A stretch of DNA of 30,711 bases, from positions 1 to 30,711 of the forward strand of contig JAYSCT010000053.1 in the NCBI GenBank assembly GCA_041914785.1, written 5' to 3'. Positions 7,501 through 15,395 of this stretch are shown here, in pieces. Each line of letters starts with the position of its first letter. The stretch's first letter is position 1. The DNA is from Pelomonas sp041914785 (GTDB lineage Bacteria > Pseudomonadota > Gammaproteobacteria > Burkholderiales > Burkholderiaceae_C). A program made the position numbers and the translations under genes. The notes beneath the pieces were generated by a model, which saw nothing but the letters and a program-made list of their open reading frames with translations, did no database searches and was not told the DNA's origin.

Positions 7501-8025
7501 TCAGGCACAGGCCGGCCGGGCTTCGGCGGCGGCCGGCTCGCGCCGGATAGCCGCATGCGCGCCGGCGCGCGGGATGCCCGCCAGCGCACCCCCGGCGGCC
7601 AGCGTCGCCGGGGCCGTCGCGAATTCTTGCTGCAGCCGTTGCAGCAAGTCCTCGCGGTCCGGCATCGGCGCGCCACAGGAGATGCGGGACGCGATGGCGC
7701 GGTCCAGCGCCCCTTCGAGCCCGTTGCACTGCACCGAGTACGAGGTGTGGTGCGGGTGACCCAGCCGGTCGGTCCATGTCGCGACGACGCGCAGCACCGG
7801 GCCGCAGGTGCGCATGGCCCACTCGAACCGGATGCCCGCGGTGCGGGTGCGGCTGCGGTGCATCAGCCGGCCCATCGAGCTGCCACCCGGGCGGCGGGGG
7901 CGCTGCAGCGGTTCGGCGGCGCGCAGTTCGCCGTCGGTGGAATGGTCTTCGGCCCGGCGCGGCAGTTCGCGGTGCGGCGGTAGCGCGGCGGTCTGCGTTT
8001 CGGGGACGTGGCCTTCGAATGCCAT
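7501..8025 (-). CDS. Hypothetical protein, 174 residues
   Basis: I do not recognise a family. The protein begins MAFEGHVPET. It has an Arg/Pro-rich, probably disordered first third, then a compact middle (about 70-125) containing FEWAMRTCGPVLRVVATWTD and HTSYSVQCNG, and an Ala-rich tail. There is no signal peptide or membrane segment. The start at 8025 is chosen because AAGGAGT lies 6 bases upstream; a longer frame to 8064 lacks this. A -24/-12 sigma-54-type element lies at 8071-8084, about 46 bp upstream, directly after the PLD gene's stop. The gene thus appears to have its own promoter within the predicted sigma-54 regulon. Confidence 0.7.
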   Translation of the reverse strand: MAFEGHVPETQTAALPPHRELPRRAEDHSTDGELRAAEPLQRPRRPGGSSMGRLMHRSRTRTAGIRFEWAMRTCGPVLRVVATWTDRLGHPHHTSYSVQCNGLEGALDRAIASRISCGAPMPDREDLLQRLQQEFATAPATLAAGGALAGIPRAGAHAAIRREPAAAEARPACA

Positions 8026-8070
8026 GGCATGACTCCTTGATCGACAAGCAGAGGTGACCTGCACAGGGTG

Positions 8071-8084
8071 GCAATCGGCATGCC
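8071..8084 (-). promoter_or_regulatory. Sigma-54-type -24/-12 promoter for the 174-residue protein
   Basis: Minus-strand GGCATGCCGATTGC has GG and GC separated by exactly 10 bases and matches GGCAYG-N4-TTGC fully. The expected start is near 8060, giving a leader of about 35 bases. The identical 14-mer precedes the hybrid kinase (17713-17726). Confidence 0.7.
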
Positions 8085-8097
8085 GCCCCGCCGCGGC

Positions 8098-9537
8098 TCA
8101 CAGCAGCGGTTCGACGATGCGTGCGACGCCTTCCAGCAACCGCTGGCCCAGGCCGCGTTGTGCCCACTGGGCGGCGTCGATGCGCTGGGAGGTCGCCACG
8201 TCGCGCGCAAACAGCGCCTGCATCTGCTCGCCGAAGTCGTCGCCCAGCACGATGACGTCCATCTCGTTGTTGCCGACGATGCTGCGCCAGTCCAGGTTGC
8301 TGGAGCCGACGCTGGAGAACACGCCGTCGACGACGGCCGTCTTGGCATGCATGACCGCATGCGACATTTCATGGATCTGCACGCCCGCGGCGAGCAGCTG
8401 CGCGTAGCGGGAGCGGGCGGCGTGCAGCACCAGCTTCACGTCGCTGCGGCCGGGCAGCACCAGCGACACCGCCACGCCGCGCCGGGCCGCGTCGCACAGC
8501 GCCTCGATCAGCTCGGTGCCGGGCGCGAAGTAGGCCATCGTCAGCTGCACGCTGCGCTGCGCGGCGTCGATGCTGTTGAGCAGCGCCTTGTAGGTCGGAT
8601 TGACGCCGTGGTCGGGGTCGCCCGCCACCAGCTTGATGACGCGCTGGCCCGGTGTGGCGACGCGCGGCGGCGGCGTGGCCGGCAGGTCGCCGCCGCAGCC
8701 CTGGCGCAGCCAGGAGGCCCGGAACACGTCGGACAGCGCGGCCACCACGGGGCCGTGCAGCTCGACCTGCGTGTCGCGCCAGCCCTGCCGGTCGGGGTCC
8801 TGCGGCGGCTTGGCGCGCCGGCGGCTGCCGAACGACCCCTCGGCGTAGACGTTGCTGAGGTTGATGCCGCCGGTGAACGCCGCGTCGCCGTCCACGGCCA
8901 GCATCTTGCGGTGGTTGCGCTGCAGCAGGCCCCAGTGGCCGGGCCGCTCCAGCGGGTTGACGGGGTTGAAGGCACACACCGCGACGCCGCCTTCGCGCAG
9001 CCGGTCGAAGAACGCGCCTTCGGTGCCCATGGAGCCGATGCTGTCGTACATCAGCGCCACGCTGACGCCGGCGGCCGCCTTCTCGCGCAGCAGGTCCGCC
9101 ACCTCGGCGGCCACGCCCTCGTCCTCGACGATGTAGAACTCCACGAGGATGCGCTGTCGCGCGCCGGCAATGGCCGCCTTCATCGCCGCGAACGTGGCGG
9201 GGCCGTCCACCAGCAGCTTGGCGGTGTTGCCGCGCAGCAGCTGCGCCTCGCCGCCGGCGGCCAGCACGCCCAGGTGATGCTCGAACAGCCGGGCGCTGCC
9301 CTCCGCCTTCACGCGCGCCAGATCGCGCGCCTGCGCCGTCGCATCCACCGGGCCGTTGCGGTCCACCAGCGTCACGTTGCTCGCCAGCTGGCGCGGCGGC
9401 AGCGGCCGCAGCTGCGGGTCGCGCTCGTTCAGGCTGCCGCAGGCCGTGGCGGCCAGCAGGCTCAGCGCAGCCGCGAGGCCGGCAAGGACGGCGCGGTGCG
9501 GGCGGCGAACGGGCGGGGGAGGGCAGGCGGGCGGCAT
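8098..9537 (-). CDS. Phospholipase D-family (cardiolipin synthase-like) protein, possible lipoprotein
   Basis: The 479-residue protein has two HKD motifs: HRKMLAVD (His209, Lys211, Asp216) followed by GGINL, and HAKTAVVD (His397, Lys399, Asp404) followed by GSSNLD. This is the complete active site of a PLD-type phosphatidyltransferase or phosphodiesterase such as the cardiolipin synthases. The N-terminus is hydrophobic and ends LAATAC (Cys33), a weak lipobox because -3 is Ala, so the protein is probably exported and possibly lipid-anchored. It lacks the two transmembrane segments of classical ClsA. The ATG at 9537 is preferred; an upstream extension would lie across a sigma-54-type promoter at 9555-9568. 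That promoter leaves almost no leader. Confidence 0.88.
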   Translation of the reverse strand: MPPACPPPPVRRPHRAVLAGLAAALSLLAATACGSLNERDPQLRPLPPRQLASNVTLVDRNGPVDATAQARDLARVKAEGSARLFEHHLGVLAAGGEAQLLRGNTAKLLVDGPATFAAMKAAIAGARQRILVEFYIVEDEGVAAEVADLLREKAAAGVSVALMYDSIGSMGTEGAFFDRLREGGVAVCAFNPVNPLERPGHWGLLQRNHRKMLAVDGDAAFTGGINLSNVYAEGSFGSRRRAKPPQDPDRQGWRDTQVELHGPVVAALSDVFRASWLRQGCGGDLPATPPPRVATPGQRVIKLVAGDPDHGVNPTYKALLNSIDAAQRSVQLTMAYFAPGTELIEALCDAARRGVAVSLVLPGRSDVKLVLHAARSRYAQLLAAGVQIHEMSHAVMHAKTAVVDGVFSSVGSSNLDWRSIVGNNEMDVIVLGDDFGEQMQALFARDVATSQRIDAAQWAQRGLGQRLLEGVARIVEPLL

Positions 9538-9554
9538 GGTGACTGCGCCAGGGA

Positions 9555-9568
9555 GCAAGTCATGTGCC
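9555..9568 (-). promoter_or_regulatory. Sigma-54-type promoter for the PLD-family gene
   Basis: Minus-strand GGCACATGACTTGC followed by T has GG-N10-GC spacing and the TTGCT of the classical -12 element, but A instead of G in CAYG. The -12 lies only 18 bp before the annotated start codon, leaving a predicted leader of roughly 6-7 bases. Confidence 0.6.
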
Positions 9569-9816
9569 GGCGCCGGGCCGCCCGGTGGCCACCCGGGCGG
9601 CGGCGCCGGCGGCACGGTGGCGCGTCGGTCAATCCTGCGCGCGGCGTGCAAATCTTGCCGAAGCCGCGCCGCGGCGGTCGGTGTCGCCCCTCAATCGGCA
9701 TCGTCCTACAGCCGGATGGGTGCGCCGGCGGCGCGTGCACGCCGATGGCAGCGACGAATCTGGGGACAATGGCCGCCAATGCCCAACCGTTTACCCAGCT
9801 GAAGGACCCGACGACG

Positions 9817-11235
<1,419 letters not shown>

Positions 11236-11238
<3 letters not shown>

Positions 11239-11400
11239 GAGGGTGAGAGGAAATCCAACATGCCCGCCTTCACGCCCCGAAGCGCCCCGCTCGTCGTTGC
11301 AAATGCTCGCCGTAGCCCGAGCTACGGCTGTGCTTTGCGCCTCGATGGGAGCGCTGCGGGGCGCCCTTTCGGGCACGCCGGATTCCCTCCCACCCTCTGA
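11236..11400. repeat. 165-bp near-palindromic intergenic element
   Basis: The two halves of this stretch are imperfect inverted copies along their whole length. The outer arms (TGAGAGGGTGAGAGG... against the complement of ...CCTCCCACCCTCTGA) agree at 18 of 21 positions. Inner segments such as ATGCCCG/GTGCCCG and CGCCCCGAAGCGC/CGCCCCGCAGCGC align in register. The centre is a perfect CCGTAGC-CCGA-GCTACGG hairpin. The left end coincides with the stop codon of the upstream regulator. It has the look of a MITE or extragenic palindrome, though no target duplication is obvious to me. Confidence 0.7.
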
Positions 11401-11433
11401 CCCCGCCGGCACGCCGCCTGCCAGGGGCCTGGC

Positions 11434-12504
11434 ATGTGCAGCGCCCCCGCTCCCTCCCTTCCCACGCTGGCCGGCCTGAGCTGGACGCGTGACACGCAGC
11501 CCGGCCTCACACGCCGCCCCCGCAAGGACGGTGGCTTCGACGTGCTCGACGCCCGCGGGCGCCGCGTGCGTGACGAGGCCACGCTGGCGCGCGTGCGCAA
11601 GCTGGCCATTCCGCCGGCGTGGACGCAGGTGTGGATCAGCGCCCGGGCCGACGGCCATCTGCAGGCCACGGGCCGCGACGCGCGCGGCCGCAAGCAGTAC
11701 CGCTATCACGCCGACTGGCAGGCCGGCCGCGGCCAGACGAAGTTCGACTCGCTGCGCCGCTTCGGCCGGGCGCTGCCGGCGTTGCGCCGGCGGGTCCAGC
11801 AGGCGCTGTCCGGGCCGGACGAGCCGACCCGCGAGCGGGTGCTCGCGACGCTGGTGCGGCTGCTGGACACGACCTGGATGCGCATCGGCAACGTGGCCTA
11901 TGCGCGGGAGAACGGCTCCTACGGCCTGTCGACGCTGCGCAACCGCCACGCCGGCGTGAAGGGCGATGCGCTGGAGCTCAGTTTCGTCGGCAAGAGCGGC
12001 GTGCGCCACCACGTGCGCGTGGCGGATCGGCGCGTTGCGCGCATCGTGCGGCGCTGCCGCGAGCTGCCGGGCCAGGAACTCTTCCGCTACGTGGACGAGG
12101 ACGGCGTGAGTCATCCGGTGGACTCGTCCGACGTCAATGCCTGGCTGGCGCAGGCCGCCGGCGAGCGCGTCACGGCCAAAGACTTCCGCACCTGGCATGG
12201 CAGCGTGCTCGCGCTGGAGCTGACGCTGCAGGCCTGCGCGCTGCAGGCGCAGCCCTGCCGCATGACGGAGGTCGTGGCCGCGGTGGCGCGCCGCCTCGGC
12301 AACACCGCCGCGGTTTGCCGCAAGGCCTACATCCACCCGCGCGTTCTGGCCGCTGCGCAGGGGTTGGGCGACGAGGCGGCCCGCGCCGCGCTGCGCGGGC
12401 TGCCGTGGGCGGCGCGGCCGGCGCCGCGCCAGGGGCTGAGCGATGCGGAGTGCCGGCTGATGGCGCTGCTGCGGTCGCGCGCTGCGGCCCTCCCGGCCGG
12501 CTGA
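11434..12504 (+). CDS. DNA topoisomerase type IB (poxvirus-like)
   Basis: The 356-residue protein matches bacterial TopIB enzymes, which relax supercoils through a 3'-phosphotyrosyl intermediate. Visible blocks are the N-terminal IPPAWTQVWI and GRKQYRYHADW, then TWMRIGNVAYARENGSYGLSTLRNRH and the lysine-containing beta hairpin FVGKSGVRHHV. KDFRTWHGS follows, and CRKAYIHP carries the nucleophile Tyr299. Asn occupies the LGNT position where vaccinia enzyme has its catalytic His, as I recall is usual in bacterial members. The full family length is present. The start at 11434 follows the 165-bp palindromic element, and the gene is co-oriented with the sigma-54 activator upstream and the metallopeptidase downstream. 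Confidence 0.92.
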   Translation: MCSAPAPSLPTLAGLSWTRDTQPGLTRRPRKDGGFDVLDARGRRVRDEATLARVRKLAIPPAWTQVWISARADGHLQATGRDARGRKQYRYHADWQAGRGQTKFDSLRRFGRALPALRRRVQQALSGPDEPTRERVLATLVRLLDTTWMRIGNVAYARENGSYGLSTLRNRHAGVKGDALELSFVGKSGVRHHVRVADRRVARIVRRCRELPGQELFRYVDEDGVSHPVDSSDVNAWLAQAAGERVTAKDFRTWHGSVLALELTLQACALQAQPCRMTEVVAAVARRLGNTAAVCRKAYIHPRVLAAAQGLGDEAARAALRGLPWAARPAPRQGLSDAECRLMALLRSRAAALPAG

Positions 12505-12509
12505 ATGCT

Positions 12510-12523
12510 GGCCCGGGTCGTGC
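12510..12523 (+). promoter_or_regulatory. Weak sigma-54-like element before the metallopeptidase
   Basis: TGGCCCGGGTCGTGCT has GG-N10-GC spacing and the canonical T before GG, but CCCG replaces CACG and GTGC replaces TTGC. It lies 38 bp before the ATG at 12561. The two deviations make it much weaker than the nine other sites. Confidence 0.25.
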
Positions 12524-12560
12524 TTGTGCTGGCCCATCCCCTGACAATGCCGGATCCCCG

Positions 12561-13718
12561 ATGACACCCACTGCCGCCGTGCCGCACCTCCTGCCCGCGC
12601 CCATCACGCCGCGTGCGTTCAGCTGCGTCTGCGGGCGGCCGGTCTTCTTCCGGAACAGCCAGTGCCTGGCCTGCGAGCGGCCGCTGGGCTACGACGTCGC
12701 GCGCGGCGCGCTGCTGGCGCTGGAGCACGCACCGTCCCGCACGGGCCTGCCCGCCTGGCGCGAGGCCGGCGTGCCCGTGCGGCGCGCGGCGCGCTATGCG
12801 CGCTGCGCCAACCTCGACACCGCCGCCGCCTGCAACTGGCTGCTGGGGGCGGCCGATGTGGCCGCGGGCCTCACGCTGTGCCGCTGCTGCCGATTGACGC
12901 GCATCGCGCCGGACCTGAGCCAGCCGCAGGCCGATGTCTGGTGGAACCGCATCGAGCAGGCCAAGCGCCGGCTGGTGTCGTCGCTGATCCGGCTGGGGCT
13001 GCCCGTGGAGCCCAAGCCCGCAGGCGGCGGGCCGGGGCTGGCGTTCGACCTGCTGATGCCGCCGGCCGAGGGCCCGGGCGTCATCACCGGGCATGCCGAC
13101 GGCGTCATCACGCTGGACGCGTCCGAGGCCGATGATGCGCGCCGCGAGGCCCGCCGCAGCGAGCTGGGCGAGCCCTACCGCACGCTGCTCGGTCATCTGA
13201 GGCACGAGACCGGTCACTATTACTGGCAACGGCTGGTGGAGCCCACCGGCTGGCTGGCGCCCGTGCGCGCGCTGTTCGGCGACGATCGCCAGGACTACGG
13301 CGCCGCGCTGCAGCGCCACTATGCCGGCGGGCCGCCGGCGGACTGGGGCCAGCACTTCGTCAGCGCCTACGCCAGCTCCCACCCCTGGGAGGACTGGGCC
13401 GAGACCTGGGCGCACTACCTGCACCTGGTGGACACGCTGGACACGGCGCGCAGCTTCGGCCTGGACGGCGAGCGCGTGGAGCTGAGCTACGAGCGCTTCT
13501 CACCCGACCTGCTGGCCGACACGGGCGATGCCGACGCGCCGGCGTTCCTGCAGCTCATCAACAGCTGGATGGAACTGACGGGCGTGCTCAACGAGCTGTC
13601 CCGCAGCATGGGCGTGGCGGACTTCTATCCCTTCGTACTGTCGCTGCCGGTGGTGCGCAAGCTGCACCTGGTGCACCGTGTCATCCACGCGGCGCCGCCG
13701 CCGGCCCTGCCGGCGTAA
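12561..13718 (+). CDS. Zinc-ribbon putative metallopeptidase (DUF2248/COG4307-like)
   Basis: The 385-residue protein opens with a zinc-ribbon-like segment (Cys22-x-Cys24, Cys35-x2-Cys38) and a second cysteine group (Cys82, Cys91, Cys107, Cys110). The C-terminal domain carries HETGH (His215, Glu216, His219), the zincin signature, followed by YYW. Further downstream is a conserved HPWEDWAETWAHYLH, likely to complete the metal site. The layout matches uncharacterised bacterial proteins annotated as putative zinc-binding metallopeptidases. There is no signal peptide, so it is probably cytoplasmic. The ATG at 12561 is chosen because the ribbon begins soon after; its ribosome binding site is weak. 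Substrate and role are unknown. Confidence 0.85.
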   Translation: MTPTAAVPHLLPAPITPRAFSCVCGRPVFFRNSQCLACERPLGYDVARGALLALEHAPSRTGLPAWREAGVPVRRAARYARCANLDTAAACNWLLGAADVAAGLTLCRCCRLTRIAPDLSQPQADVWWNRIEQAKRRLVSSLIRLGLPVEPKPAGGGPGLAFDLLMPPAEGPGVITGHADGVITLDASEADDARREARRSELGEPYRTLLGHLRHETGHYYWQRLVEPTGWLAPVRALFGDDRQDYGAALQRHYAGGPPADWGQHFVSAYASSHPWEDWAETWAHYLHLVDTLDTARSFGLDGERVELSYERFSPDLLADTGDADAPAFLQLINSWMELTGVLNELSRSMGVADFYPFVLSLPVVRKLHLVHRVIHAAPPPALPA

Positions 13719-13733
13719 GCCCGCGGCAGCGGC

Positions 13734-14180
13734 TCACAGCCGCGCGAGCGACGCCAGCGGCGAGGGCGGCTGCGGCCGCCAGCGCGCGGCGGGCACGCCA
13801 CCCGGGTGGGGCGCACCGGCCACCGCATCCAGCCGCGCCAGCACCTGGGGCAGGTGCAGTGGCTTGCACCACATCTCCGCGAAGCCGGTGCCGGCGATGT
13901 CGAAGGTGACGTCGGCCGTGACGGCGATGGCGGGGGCCGCGGACAGTCCCGGCAGCGCGCGCAGCTGGCCCAGCAGCTCGCTGCCGTGGCAGTCCGGCAG
14001 GCCCAGGTCCAGCAGCAGCAGCGCCGGATTCAGGCCGGCGGCGCGTTTGAGCGCCTGCGCGCCGCAGTCGGCGATGACGAGGTCCAGCTGCGGCCGGCGC
14101 TCGAAGATCGCGGCCATCAACAGCGCGTTGACCGGATGGTCTTCCACGTACAGCACGGTGCGGCGGGCAGAGGAGGGCAT
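13734..14180 (-). CDS. Single-domain response regulator (receiver only)
   Basis: The 148-residue protein is a lone receiver domain. Acidic residues Glu13-Asp14 lie in VLYVEDHPVN, the phospho-acceptor is Asp58 in LLLLDLGLPD, and AVTAD and a later CKP lysine complete the site. A Pro-rich tail of about 25 residues carries no output domain. Such proteins shuttle phosphate in relays or bind a partner protein. The ATG at 14180 places the receiver at the N-terminus; a longer frame would cross a sigma-54-type promoter (14209-14222). It is divergent from the gene at 14287, and the two promoters are back to back. The hybrid kinase at 15396-17618 is a plausible partner by proximity and shared promoter type. 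Confidence 0.9.
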   Translation of the reverse strand: MPSSARRTVLYVEDHPVNALLMAAIFERRPQLDLVIADCGAQALKRAAGLNPALLLLDLGLPDCHGSELLGQLRALPGLSAAPAIAVTADVTFDIAGTGFAEMWCKPLHLPQVLARLDAVAGAPHPGGVPAARWRPQPPSPLASLARL

Positions 14181-14208
14181 GGGGTTTCCTGGTAGTCGAA
14201 CTGCGTTG

Positions 14209-14222
14209 GCAATCTCCGTGCC
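14209..14222 (-). promoter_or_regulatory. Sigma-54-type promoter for the single-domain receiver
   Basis: Minus-strand GGCACGGAGATTGC matches GGCAYG-N4-TTGC with exact -24/-12 spacing. The -12 lies 29 bp before the start codon. Only 11 bp separate its -24 from that of the oppositely oriented promoter at 14234. Confidence 0.7.
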
Positions 14223-14233
14223 CGCGGCTGCCC

Positions 14234-14247
14234 GGCATGTCGCTTGC
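14234..14247 (+). promoter_or_regulatory. Sigma-54-type promoter for the 167-residue protein
   Basis: GGCATGTCGCTTGC matches GGCAYG-N4-TTGC with exact spacing, 40 bp before the ATG at 14287. It is divergent and nearly abutting with the promoter at 14209-14222. Confidence 0.7.
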
Positions 14248-14286
14248 CGCGCGGCGGGCACCCCACTGCCCATGAAGGGAGTTGCC

Positions 14287-14790
14287 ATGACTCAGCAAGA
14301 AGAACCCCGCAGCTTCGGCGTCTACAAGCCCGTCGGGCATGTGGTCGTGTCCCTGCCCGATGCCGCCGCCGCCGACCGTGCCGCCGCCGCGCTGGCCGGC
14401 CTGGGCCTGCCCGCCGATGCGGTGCGCCGCTACACGGACCGCGAGATGCTCAGGCAGATCGACGCCGACATCGCCGGCGCCAGCCCGCTCGCGTCGCTGG
14501 GGCAGGAGATGAACCTGATCCTGTCGCACCGCGTGCTCGCCGAGCATGGTTATCACTGGCTGGTGGTGCGCGTGGCCGACGACGAGCAGGCGGCCGAGGT
14601 GGCGCGTGCCGCGCAGGCGCAGGGCGCCGAACGCGCGCAGCACTACGGCCACTTCATCATCGAGGAGCTCATCCCGCGCAACACCGGCGAGCCGCAGGTG
14701 GCCGAATCGCCGGACCGGGGCCTGGATGCGCAGACGCCGACCGGCAAGGAGAGCGAGGCCGTGGCCCCGCGTGCGGCGGCCGGCAGCTGA
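14287..14790 (+). CDS. Hypothetical protein, 167 residues, stress-type
   Basis: The family is not recognised with confidence. The protein starts MTQQEEPRSFGVYKPVGHV and has an alpha/beta section (about 15-120) that reads like a small ferredoxin-like fold: a VVVSLPD strand, an Ala-rich helix, and YHWLVVRVADDEQAAEVA. It ends in an acidic and polar disordered tail (about 125-167). There is no signal peptide or membrane segment. GAAGGGAG (14274-14281) gives a strong ribosome binding site. The sigma-54-type promoter and the neighbouring PA2169-like and BON genes suggest a stress or envelope function, which is inference only. Confidence 0.75.
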   Translation: MTQQEEPRSFGVYKPVGHVVVSLPDAAAADRAAAALAGLGLPADAVRRYTDREMLRQIDADIAGASPLASLGQEMNLILSHRVLAEHGYHWLVVRVADDEQAAEVARAAQAQGAERAQHYGHFIIEELIPRNTGEPQVAESPDRGLDAQTPTGKESEAVAPRAAAGS

Positions 14791-14810
14791 GCCGCCCGGC
14801 CGCCGCGCTG

Positions 14811-14838
14811 CCGGCACACCCCTGGCGGGGCGTGCCGG
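14811..14838. terminator. Hairpin between convergent genes
   Basis: CCGGCAC-A-CCCC, loop TGGC, GGGG-C-GTGCCGG forms an 11-bp stem with one mismatch between the convergent stops at 14790 and 14851. There is no strong T run, so bidirectional termination is likely but may need other factors. Confidence 0.5.
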
Positions 14839-14850
14839 TGGCTCAGGCCG

Positions 14851-15303
14851 TCAGGCCGCGGCGCGGGCGGCGTCGCGCAGCGAGCGCACCTGCAGGTGGT
14901 TGCGCTTCACGCCTTCGTACTGGCGCTCGACGACCAGGCGGACGTCGCTGGGCAGGTCTTCGTCCAGCGCCTTGCGGTAGGCGGCCAGCGCGCTGTCCTC
15001 GCCGCGCTCGGTCTCCTCGAGGATGGCCTTGTCGGTGTAGCCCGCCAGCGTGCCCTTCACGGCCACCCAGCCGCGGTGCAGCGCGCCGGCCGCGGTGCCG
15101 CCGTCTTCCGCCTTGCCGCCCAGGCGCACCACCAGTTGCTGCAGCTCGGCGGCCGCCTGCCGGCATTCCTCGGCGCGGGTGTTGAAGCTCTGCACGAGGC
15201 TGGGGTCGCGCAGGTATTCGGCCGACGTGCGGAAGCCGTACTCGCCGTCCTTGCTGGTCTCGATCAGGTCGTTCAGCGTGTCGATGATGTCGTCATTGCT
15301 CAT
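14851..15303 (-). CDS. PA2169-family four-helix-bundle protein (DUF2383-like)
   Basis: The 150-residue, all-helical protein begins MSNDDIIDTLNDLIETSKDGEYG, the characteristic opening of the PA2169/DUF2383 group, a ferritin-like four-helix fold. Glu and His residues in the helices (AEECRQ, EETERGED, ERQYEGVKRNH) could be metal ligands. Members are commonly stress- or stationary-phase-associated proteins of unknown biochemistry. The start at 15303 has AAAGGA upstream; a longer frame adds an unconserved basic tail. A sigma-54-type promoter lies 70 bp upstream, just after the hybrid kinase stop, so the gene is not dependent on read-through from the kinase. Confidence 0.85.
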   Translation of the reverse strand: MSNDDIIDTLNDLIETSKDGEYGFRTSAEYLRDPSLVQSFNTRAEECRQAAAELQQLVVRLGGKAEDGGTAAGALHRGWVAVKGTLAGYTDKAILEETERGEDSALAAYRKALDEDLPSDVRLVVERQYEGVKRNHLQVRSLRDAARAAA

Positions 15304-15372
15304 GGAAAAGTCCTTTCGAGGTGGGTGATGGCGCCGCGCGGCGACTTGCCGCGGCGGCACCCCCTCGCTGTG

Positions 15373-15386
15373 GCAGGCGGCGTGCC
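15373..15386 (-). promoter_or_regulatory. Sigma-54-type promoter for the PA2169-like gene
   Basis: Minus-strand GGCACGCCGCCTGC has GG-N10-GC spacing and a perfect GGCACG. It has CTGC in place of TTGC, a single deviation. It sits in the 92-bp gap between the kinase stop and the PA2169-like start. Confidence 0.6.
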
Positions 15387-15395
15387 TGCGCGCCC

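Noticed and set aside
8068..9816. Long N-terminal extension of the sigma-54 activator reading frame
   Set aside because: It is antisense to the PLD gene and low-complexity; the receiver domain begins normally at 9817 with an upstream ribosome binding site.
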